Below, one piece after another: positions 57,977 through 64,000 of a stretch of DNA of 64,000 nt. Made by a program: the position numbers and the translations under genes. The notes beneath the pieces were generated by a model. That model was not told where the DNA came from. It did no database searches and worked only from the letters and a program-made list of their open reading frames with translations. The DNA comes from an uncultured Oscillospiraceae bacterium (GTDB lineage Bacteria; Bacillota; Clostridia; Oscillospirales; Oscillospiraceae): contig CAJUEC010000007.1 in the NCBI GenBank assembly GCA_910585155.1, forward strand, positions 24,253 to 88,252. Direction: 5' to 3'. Each line of letters begins with the position of its first letter. The stretch's first letter is position 1.

Positions 57977-58864
57977 ATGAGCGAAAATACCCTGAAAAAG
58001 CTGGCCAAGCCCATGATCGTCCTGGCCACCCTCATCTGGGGCTCCACCTTCTTCATCCTCAAGGACACCCTGGACGACGTGGACCTGATGTTCCTGCTGG
58101 CCTTCCGCTTCACCCTGGCGGCGGCGCTGCTGGCCCTGGTGTTCTGGCGGCACTGGCGGGGGGTGGACCGCTCCTACTGGTGGCGGGGCGGCGTGCTGGG
58201 CGCGCTGATGTTCGCCGCCTACGCGGTGCAGAACTACGGCCTGATGGACACCACCCCGGGGAAAAACGCCTTTTTCACCGCCGTGTACTGCGTCATCGTC
58301 CCCTTCCTGTACTGGGCGATGGACCGGCGGCGGCCCAGCCGGTGGAACGTGCTGGCCGCCCTGCTGTGCGTGGCGGGCATCGGCTTTGTGTCCTGGGACG
58401 GGGGGCTGGCCCTGTCGGCGGGGGACCTGCTCACCCTGCTGGGCGGCTTCCTCTACGCCTGCCACATCGCGGCGGTGGCCAAGTTCTCCCAGGGGCGGGA
58501 CATCTTCCCCCTCACCGTCATCCAGTTCGGGGCCACCGCCCTGTGCTGCTGGGCGGGGACCCTCTTCACCCGCGGCATCCCCGTGGACGGCCTGCCCCCC
58601 CAGGCCTGGTGGGTGCTGCTCTACCTGGCGGTGGCCGCCACCTCGGTGGCCCTGCTGTTCCAGAACGTGGGGCAGAAGTACACCGACCCCTCCTCCGCCG
58701 CCCTGCTGCTCAGCCTGGAGGCCCCCTTCGGCGTGGCCTTCTCCGTGCTGTTCGGGGCGGAGAGCCCCGCCCCGCTGATGTACCTGGGCTTCGCGCTCAT
58801 CTTCCTGGCGGTGGTGTGCTCGGAGACCCAGTTCAAGTTCCTGCGCCGGACCGCAAAAGCATAA
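57977..58864 (+). CDS. EamA/DMT-superfamily transporter
   Basis: Ten-helix drug/metabolite exporter of 295 residues made of two EamA repeats: KLAKPMIVLATLIWGSTFFILKDTLDD opens the first and LTLLGGFLYACHIAAVAKFSQ the second. The segment SSAALLLSLEAPFGVAFSVLF is characteristic. The substrate is unknown. The N-terminal WGSTF and late EAPF motifs are those of the YdcZ/RhaT-like branch. Confidence 0.9.
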   Translation: MSENTLKKLAKPMIVLATLIWGSTFFILKDTLDDVDLMFLLAFRFTLAAALLALVFWRHWRGVDRSYWWRGGVLGALMFAAYAVQNYGLMDTTPGKNAFFTAVYCVIVPFLYWAMDRRRPSRWNVLAALLCVAGIGFVSWDGGLALSAGDLLTLLGGFLYACHIAAVAKFSQGRDIFPLTVIQFGATALCCWAGTLFTRGIPVDGLPPQAWWVLLYLAVAATSVALLFQNVGQKYTDPSSAALLLSLEAPFGVAFSVLFGAESPAPLMYLGFALIFLAVVCSETQFKFLRRTAKA

Positions 58865-58865
58865 A

Positions 58866-58942
58866 GGAGCCTCTGAATCAATCGGCAAGAGCGATTAATT
58901 CAGAGGCTCCCAAAATACAGGGGCGCATAATGTGCGCCCCTG
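58866..58942. repeat. Two consecutive palindromes after the EamA gene
   Basis: First: GGAGCCTCTGAATCAATCG (58866) with a near-exact inverse ending 58910, loop GCAAGA; the same loop sequence AAGAGCGATT appears beside the degenerate repeat at 16395. Second: a perfect self-complementary run at 58918-58942 centred on CATAATG. Either could end transcription, though T tracts are lacking. Confidence 0.8.
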
Positions 58943-58958
58943 CGTTTCGGTTCCTGTT

Positions 58959-59095
58959 GTCACGCTGCGAAGCGGCCAGGGCGCTCGGGCGCTTTCGCTG
59001 CGACTCGGCCTGGTCTCCGGGCCGCTCTGCGGTCCTGCGCTCGGCCTCGCTCCGCTCCGGAGTTAGCCCGCTGCTCCGCACGCCTCCGCGCTTCT
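58959..59095 (-). repeat. Family B palindromic repeat overlapping the lipase-like gene
   Basis: Reverse-orientation copy: AAGCGCGGAGGCGTGCGGAG near 59095 and GCGTGAC at its far end near 58959. Bases 59063-59095 code for the last eleven residues of the hydrolase. Confidence 0.85.
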
Positions 59096-60013
59096 CTTTT
59101 CCAGCCAGGCCAGCACGTCGGCGTACACCTCGTCCCTGTTGATCTCGTTGAGCATCTCGTGCCGCCCGCCGGGGTAGAGCTTCATGGTCAGGTCCGCCGT
59201 GCCGTGGTCCCGGAAGAAGCCGTACACCTTCCTCACGCCCTCCCCGTTGGAGCCCACCGGGTCCCGGTCGCCGGAGAACAGGTAGACGGGGGTGCGGGGG
59301 TCCATCCGGGACAGGGCGTTTTCACTTGCGATATACCGCAGGCCCCCCATCATGTCCCGGAACATGCCGGCGGTGGGCATAAAGGTGCAGAAGGGGTCCT
59401 TGAGGTAGGCGTCCACCACCGCCTCGTCCCGGCAGATCCAGTCCGCCGAGGTGCGGTTGGGGGCGAACTGCCTGTTGTACGCCCCCAGGGACAGCTGATT
59501 CACCAGCCTGCTCACCGTCTCCGGCCCCCTGGCCGCGCAGATGGCGGAGGCCACCGCCTCCCCCGCCGCCACCAGGGCGGGCCTCTCCTGCCCGGTGCCG
59601 GACAGGATGCAGCCGTCCACCGTACCGGGATAGGTGCACAGGTAGGTCCGGGCCAGGAAGGAGCCCATGGAGTGGCCCAGCAGGAAATAGGGCACGCCGG
59701 GGAACCGCTCCCCGCACAGCTGCCGCAGCTGCCGCACGTCCGCCGTCACCAGCGCCCAGCCGTCTTTTTTGCCGAAATAGCCGTATTTCCCGTCGTCCAC
59801 CGTCTTGCCGTGGCCCAAGTGGTCCTCGCCGCACACCGCGAAGCCGTGGTCCGTCAGATACCGGGCGAAGTGGTCGTACCGCCCGGCGTACTCCGCCACC
59901 CCGTGGACGATCTGCACCACCCCCCGGGGCTCCCCCTCCGGGAGCCAAAGGCTCACGTGGCACTTGTGGACCCCGTCCTTGGAGGGGAAGGAGAACTCAG
60001 AAAAGTTTGTCAT
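59063..60013 (-). CDS. Alpha/beta hydrolase, monoacylglycerol lipase / lysophospholipase type
   Basis: Serine hydrolase of 316 residues. Ser in the nucleophile elbow LLGHSMGSFLA (about 118), Asp in LFSGDRDPVG and His in YPGGRHEMLNE form the triad; the oxyanion region is VHGVAEYAGRY. It probably cleaves monoacylglycerols or lysolipids; no signal peptide. The C-terminus RSAEACGAAG is encoded by the family B repeat, and the same repeat frame recurs near 26560, so the native end has been replaced or extended by repeat DNA. Confidence 0.9.
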   Translation of the reverse strand: MTNFSEFSFPSKDGVHKCHVSLWLPEGEPRGVVQIVHGVAEYAGRYDHFARYLTDHGFAVCGEDHLGHGKTVDDGKYGYFGKKDGWALVTADVRQLRQLCGERFPGVPYFLLGHSMGSFLARTYLCTYPGTVDGCILSGTGQERPALVAAGEAVASAICAARGPETVSRLVNQLSLGAYNRQFAPNRTSADWICRDEAVVDAYLKDPFCTFMPTAGMFRDMMGGLRYIASENALSRMDPRTPVYLFSGDRDPVGSNGEGVRKVYGFFRDHGTADLTMKLYPGGRHEMLNEINRDEVYADVLAWLEKRSAEACGAAG

Positions 60014-60093
60014 AAATTGTTCACCCCAGCTCAGTCATTTTATGGTATACTGTTGGCAGGCGCCGCGAACCGGCCTGCGGCTATGGTATCACC

Positions 60094-60122
60094 AGTTTAA
60101 TCCATCTGGTCCCGTTTGTCAA
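60094..60122 (-). promoter_or_regulatory. Promoter of the lipase-like gene
   Basis: Reverse strand TTGACA (60117-60122), 17-base spacer, TAAACT (60094-60099), about 80 bases before the start. Confidence 0.65.
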
Positions 60123-60157
60123 TTAACAAAGGGCCCCATACGCAAAGGAGAAACTCT

Positions 60158-61867
60158 ATGAAAAAGTATCTGTCCCGCCTTGTCTCCGCCCTGCTGGCGC
60201 TGATCCTGCTGACGGCCCCCGCCTCCGCCCTCACGGTGGACCAGGCTTTGGAGCTGCTGGAGGAGAACTACTACTACGGCCTGCCCGACGAGGCCTACCA
60301 GGCGGAGAGCCTGGAGCAGCTGTTCGCTCTGCTGGGCGACCCCTATACCTATTACATGACCGCGGAGGAGTACGCCGCCCTGCTGGAGCTCACCGAGAAC
60401 GAGGTGAGCACCGTGGGTGTGGGCGTCATCCTGGCATTCACCGACCAGGGGCTGCTGGTGGACACCGTGCTGCCCGAGAGCAGCGCCCAGGCCGCTGGCG
60501 TCCAGCCCGGCGACCTGATTGTGTCCGTCGACGGCGCCTCCTGCGTCCCCGCCTCCCAGGACCATCTGGACCTCCTGCGCGGCCAGGAGGACACCCAGGT
60601 CAGCGTCACCCTCCGGCGGGGAGACAGCACCCTGAGCCTCTCCCTCACCCGCCGGGCCCTGGTGATGCGCAACACCCGCTTCACCCTGCTGGGGGAGGGG
60701 CTGGGCTACCTCCAGTGCACCTCCTTCGGGCTGGACACCGGAGCGCTCTTCACCCAGCTCCTCCAGGAGCACGACGAGGAGGTGGACTGCTGGGTCATCG
60801 ACCTGCGGGGCAATTCCGGCGGCTACGTAAACTCCGCGCTGGACATGCTGGGCGCGCTGAACGGGCCGGACTACTACCTCTATTTTGAGGAGTACGACGG
60901 CAGAACCCTCCCCTACGGCAGCAACGCCGAGGCCGCCACCGGCAAGCCGGTGATCCTGCTGGTGGACGGCGCCAGCGCCAGCGCCTCCGAGCTGCTCTCC
61001 GCCGGCGTGCGGGACCTGGACCGGGGCCTGGTGGTGGGCAGCCGCACCTTCGGCAAGGGGGTGGCCCAGACGCTGTTTGACGAAGAGACCCACCCCGAGT
61101 ACTTTGAGGGGGACAGCCTGCGCATCACCACCGACCGCTTCTACGCCGCCGCCGGCACCACCACCGACCGCGTCGGCGTCATCCCCACCCTGCTGGTGGA
61201 CGACGCCATGGCCCCCGCGGTGGTCCAGGCCCTGTGCGGCGGCTCCATGGAGACCTCTTCCCTGTGCGTCATGCCCGGGTCCGACCCCTTCTACGTGGAC
61301 CCGGACGCGGACCCCGCCGTGCTGGCCGCCCTGCTGGAGGCCCTGCCCCCCCAGATGCGGATTTTCTACAACGGCGGCGTCTACACCCAGTGCTCCGCCC
61401 CCGAGGCGGCGGCGGGCATGGGCGTGTCCTACAACAGCCGCTGGTTCACCGACGTGGCGGACAGCTGCTACGCCGGCCCCATCAACGCCATGGCCGTGCT
61501 GGGCCTGGTCTCCGGGGTGGGCGGGGAGCTGTTCAACCCGGAAAGCCCCCTCACCCAGGAGGAGTTTCTCGCCATCATGGGCCGCACCGCCCGGTACCTC
61601 AACTTCGCCATGGACGCCTACGGCTACGCGGTGGAGCAGGCCGGGGAGGACCTGCCCTCGGACATGCAGGCGGCCATCGCCCCCTACTCCGACTGGGCCC
61701 AGAGCAGCGTGGCCGTGCTGACCTGGGGGCTTCAGGACGTGCTGGACGGCGCGGGCTCCATGCTGTTCGCCCCGCTGTACAGCATGGACCCCTCCGCCCC
61801 CATCCTCCGGGAGGAGGCCGCCGCCGGGATGTACGCGGTGCTGTCCGGGCTGGAGATCCTGCCATGA
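60158..61867 (+). CDS. Secreted S41 peptidase with PDZ and C-terminal SLH-like region
   Basis: 569 residues from MKKYLSRLVSALLALILLT. Signal peptide 1-23; PDZ region (about 80-175, VGVGVILAFTDQGLLVDTVL, PGDLIVSVDG); S41 domain with the serine in DGASASASELLSAG and Lys in RTFGKGVAQTLF. After about 400 the sequence WFTDVADSCYAGPINAMAVL and LFNPESPLTQEEFLAIMGRT looks like S-layer-homology repeats, which bind cell-wall polymers. The start follows AAAGGAG. It ends in an ATGA overlap with queH. A second S41 protease is at 5615. Substrate unknown. Confidence 0.87.
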   Translation: MKKYLSRLVSALLALILLTAPASALTVDQALELLEENYYYGLPDEAYQAESLEQLFALLGDPYTYYMTAEEYAALLELTENEVSTVGVGVILAFTDQGLLVDTVLPESSAQAAGVQPGDLIVSVDGASCVPASQDHLDLLRGQEDTQVSVTLRRGDSTLSLSLTRRALVMRNTRFTLLGEGLGYLQCTSFGLDTGALFTQLLQEHDEEVDCWVIDLRGNSGGYVNSALDMLGALNGPDYYLYFEEYDGRTLPYGSNAEAATGKPVILLVDGASASASELLSAGVRDLDRGLVVGSRTFGKGVAQTLFDEETHPEYFEGDSLRITTDRFYAAAGTTTDRVGVIPTLLVDDAMAPAVVQALCGGSMETSSLCVMPGSDPFYVDPDADPAVLAALLEALPPQMRIFYNGGVYTQCSAPEAAAGMGVSYNSRWFTDVADSCYAGPINAMAVLGLVSGVGGELFNPESPLTQEEFLAIMGRTARYLNFAMDAYGYAVEQAGEDLPSDMQAAIAPYSDWAQSSVAVLTWGLQDVLDGAGSMLFAPLYSMDPSAPILREEAAAGMYAVLSGLEILP

Positions 61868-62451
61868 GCACCCTGCTCCACATCTGCTGCGCCCCCTGCT
61901 CCGTGGCCTGCGTCCGGCAGCTGCGGGAGGAGGGGGTGGAGCCCGTGGGCTTCTGGTACAATCCCAACATCCACCCCTTCCTGGAGTACAAGGCCCGGCG
62001 GGACACACTGCGGCGGTACGCCGGGGACATCGGCCTGGCGCTGCGGGAGGAGGACTTCTACGGCCTGCGGCCCTTCACCGCCGCCGTGGCCGGGGACAGC
62101 GACCACCGCTGCGGCTACTGCTACGCCTGCCGCCTGGAGCGCACCGCCCAGTACGCCGCCCAGCACGGCTTTGACCGCTTCTCCACCACCCTGCTGGTGT
62201 CTCCCTATCAGGACCGGGCGCTGATCTGCGCCACGGGGGCGAAGATGGGGGAGAAGTACGGGGTGGAGTTCGCGCCCTATGACTTCCGCCCCCGGTTCCA
62301 GGCGGGGCAGGAGGAGGCCCGGGCCCTGGGGCTGTACATGCAGAAGTACTGCGGCTGCGTGTACAGCGAGGAGGATCGGTTCTCCAACCGGCGGAAGAAG
62401 GAGCTGCACAAGCTCCACAAGGCCCAGGGGAAGGGGGAAACTCAATGTTGA
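61864..62451 (+). CDS. queH: Epoxyqueuosine reductase QueH (DUF208)
   Basis: Last step of queuosine tRNA modification: reduces epoxyqueuosine to queuosine. The 195-residue protein has HICCAPCSVAC near the start, HRCGYCYACRLERTAQYAA and QKYCGCVYSEEDRF, giving the conserved cysteines that bind an Fe-S cluster and zinc/iron. It starts in the stop of the S41 gene and overlaps rlmD by 7 bases, so the three genes are one operon. Confidence 0.9.
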   Translation: MSTLLHICCAPCSVACVRQLREEGVEPVGFWYNPNIHPFLEYKARRDTLRRYAGDIGLALREEDFYGLRPFTAAVAGDSDHRCGYCYACRLERTAQYAAQHGFDRFSTTLLVSPYQDRALICATGAKMGEKYGVEFAPYDFRPRFQAGQEEARALGLYMQKYCGCVYSEEDRFSNRRKKELHKLHKAQGKGETQC

Positions 62452-63791
62452 AAAGGGGCGGGATATACCCCGCTGTTATCGAGGGCTGCGCCAGCGGCGG
62501 CGAGGGAGTAGCCCGGATCGAGGGCATGGCGGTGTTCGTCAAGGGGGCCCTCCGGGGGGAGCGGGCCCAGGTCCGCATCGAGCACATCGGCCACAGCGCC
62601 GCCTGGGGGCATATTGAGACGCTGCTGGAGCCCTCCCCCGCCCGCATCCAGCCCGACTGCCCCTATTACGGGCGCTGCGGCGGCTGCCAGTTCCGTCACA
62701 TGACCTACGCCGAGGAGCTGGAGGCCAAGCGCCGGCGGGTGGAGGACGCCCTGCGGCGCATCGGCGGCGCGGACCTGGCCGTCCCCGTGATCCACGGGGC
62801 GGAAAACACCCTGCGCTACCGCAACAAGGTCCAGTTCCCCGTGGGGCCGGGGGCCATCGGCTACTACCGGGAGCGCACCCATCAGGTGGTGGACATCGGC
62901 GACTGCCTGCTCCAGCCGGAGGCGGACACCGCCTGCCGGGCCGCCGTGAAGGGCTGGATGAACCGCTTCCATATCCCCGCCTATGACGAGCGGACGGGCC
63001 GGGGGCTGGTCCGCCACCTGTTCCTGCGCACCAACTCCGGGGGGGAGGCGCTGTGCTGTCTGGCGGCCAACGGGAAAACGCTCCCCCACGAGGAGGCGCT
63101 GGTGGAGGCCCTGCGGGCCGCCGCCCCTGGGCTGGCCGGGGTGGTGCTCAACGTGAACACCAAAAAAACCAACGTGATCCTGGGGGCGGAGTACCGCACC
63201 CTCTGGGGCCGGGACTGGCTGGAGGAGGAGCTGCGGGGCCACCGCTTCCGGCTGTCGGTGCCCTCCTTTTTCCAGGTGAACCGGGCGCAGACCGAGGTGC
63301 TCTACCGGCTGGCGCTGGACTTCGCCGGCCTCACCGGCTCCGAGACGGTGGTGGAGCTGTACTGCGGCATCGGGACCATCAGCCTCACCATGGCGGAGCG
63401 GGCCCGGGAGGTCGTCGCCGTGGAGGCGGTGCCCCAGGCGGTGGAGGACGCCCGGGAGAACGCCCGCCGGAACGGCCTGGCGGACAAGACCCGCTTCCAC
63501 TGCGGCGACGCCGCCCAGCTGGCCCTCCAGCTGGAGGAGGAGGGCGTCCGCCCCCAGGTGGTGGTGGTGGACCCGCCCCGGAAGGGGCTGGCCCCCCAGG
63601 TGGTGGACACCGTGGCCCGGATGGGGCCGGACCGGGTGGTGTACGTCTCCTGCGACCCGGCCACCCTGGCCCGGGACGTGAGGCGGTTTGCCGCCCTGGG
63701 CTACGCCCCGGCCCGGGCGGAGGCGGTGGACCTCTTCCCCAGGACCGCCCATGTGGAGACTATTGTGTTGCTACAAAGAGAAAACTCGTAG
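62445..63791 (+). CDS. rlmD: 23S rRNA (uracil-C5)-methyltransferase, RlmD/RumA family
   Basis: SAM-dependent methylation of U1939 (or U747) of 23S rRNA. The 448-residue protein has an N-terminal TRAM domain (about 1-60), Fe-S ligands C72, C78 and C81 (DCPYYGRCGGC) with a fourth Cys near 153, SAM motif VVELYCGIGTISL and the catalytic YVSCDPATLARD. The C-terminus HVETIVLLQREN is the family end. In many Bacillota the 3' end of this gene is an integration site for mobile elements; the DNA after it is lower in GC. Confidence 0.93.
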   Translation: MLKRGGIYPAVIEGCASGGEGVARIEGMAVFVKGALRGERAQVRIEHIGHSAAWGHIETLLEPSPARIQPDCPYYGRCGGCQFRHMTYAEELEAKRRRVEDALRRIGGADLAVPVIHGAENTLRYRNKVQFPVGPGAIGYYRERTHQVVDIGDCLLQPEADTACRAAVKGWMNRFHIPAYDERTGRGLVRHLFLRTNSGGEALCCLAANGKTLPHEEALVEALRAAAPGLAGVVLNVNTKKTNVILGAEYRTLWGRDWLEEELRGHRFRLSVPSFFQVNRAQTEVLYRLALDFAGLTGSETVVELYCGIGTISLTMAERAREVVAVEAVPQAVEDARENARRNGLADKTRFHCGDAAQLALQLEEEGVRPQVVVVDPPRKGLAPQVVDTVARMGPDRVVYVSCDPATLARDVRRFAALGYAPARAEAVDLFPRTAHVETIVLLQRENS

Positions 63792-63931
63792 AAATCCTGC
63801 GTTTCCAACACTTTGCCCGCCATGTGGTGTTCGACGCCGAGGGCGACAAACTCCGCAATAAGCGCATTGAGGACTATATCACGGTTTCGGTCGTCATTGA
63901 TATGGAGTGTGGGAACACAAAAACTGAATAG
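63792..63931 (+). other. Low-GC open region after rlmD, possible integrated-element edge
   Basis: The forward frame reads KRKLVEILRFQHFARHVVFD to ECGNTKTE and stops at 63929-63931; it has no own start or ribosome site. A reverse frame (63701-63985) is also open. Neither is recognised. Base composition is clearly lower in G+C than the preceding gene. Confidence 0.4.
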
Positions 63932-63945
63932 CGTATGGACAGGCC

Positions 63946-63982
63946 AACGCCGCAGATTTTGAAAAAGTCTGCGGCGTTTTTT
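63946..63982 (+). terminator. Terminator after rlmD region
   Basis: Stem AACGCCGCAGA / TCTGCGGCGTT with an 11-base loop, followed by TTTTTTC. Confidence 0.85.
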
Positions 63983-64000
63983 CATGTCCAGACACCGAAA

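Noticed and set aside
63701..63985. Reverse-strand gene at the window end
   Set aside because: It overlaps the rlmD C-terminus deeply and has no recognisable motif; kept only as an open question in the junction finding.

Overview
The window is a GC-rich (roughly two-thirds G+C by eye), densely coded chromosome segment from an anaerobic member of the Bacillota. Gene content (T-box-controlled thrS, flavodiiron protein, class III ribonucleotide reductase, siroheme reductase, many CoA-dependent acid-metabolism genes, PucR/PadR/LytTR regulators) and strong Shine-Dalgarno sites fit a gut clostridium of the Oscillospiraceae (Flavonifractor / Pseudoflavonifractor / Lawsonibacter type). That placement is inference; no rRNA gene is present. 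No tRNA gene, CRISPR array, complete insertion sequence or phage was seen.

Layout. 1-8.1 kb: 5' part of thrS with a T-box leader, a flavodiiron protein, the ftsE-ftsX-M23 peptidase-S41 protease division block, and mnmA. 8.3-16.3 kb: YfhO-type membrane protein with a glycosyltransferase, a D,D-carboxypeptidase, murC, and a PadR / HAAS-DUF4097 envelope-response pair. 16.5-21.2 kb: first CoA block (class III CoA-transferase, acyl-CoA dehydrogenase, nitronate monooxygenase-like flavoprotein, crotonase-fold protein). 21.3-26.0 kb: siroheme nitrite/sulfite reductase, cytidine deaminase and an iron-type ABC importer in one operon. 26.1-29.9 kb: a repeat-rich region with a candidate structured RNA and an isolated mreB-like gene between two copies of a long non-coding repeat. 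29.9-45.2 kb: second and third CoA blocks (MaoC hydratase, two related permeases, two more NMO-like proteins, a second dehydrogenase, PucR regulator, two crotonases, acyl-CoA synthetase, two CoA-transferases). 45.5-47.9 kb: LytTR regulator with four membrane proteins. 48-64 kb: upp, a Y-family polymerase with an SOS-type promoter, GNAT, cysteine-rich proteins, nrdD-nrdG-dut, a second glycosyltransferase, alkyladenine glycosylase, EamA exporter, lipase-like hydrolase, S41-SLH protease, queH and rlmD; the final 200 bases drop in GC and may be the edge of an inserted element.

Functional picture. The three CoA blocks reuse the same enzyme types (3 CoA-transferases, 3 NMO-like flavoproteins, 3 crotonases, 2 acyl-CoA dehydrogenases) with two carboxylate-type permeases and one PucR regulator, suggesting uptake, CoA activation and oxidation/hydration of one or more organic acids; the substrate cannot be read from sequence.

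The most unusual content is non-coding. Three families of palindromic repeats are interspersed: family A (~165 bp, eight full or partial loci, one shared core with at least two kinds of ends, TA at several junctions, one empty-site comparison), family B (~125-155 bp long hairpins with changing but still paired arms, two of them inside the thrS T-box leader), and family C (~100 bp double hairpins, one inside a 39-bp duplication of the murC 3' end). Several stop codons, and the last residues of one protein, are supplied by repeat DNA. A ~300-nt adenine-rich candidate RNA at 26.1-26.4 kb has a near-consensus promoter.
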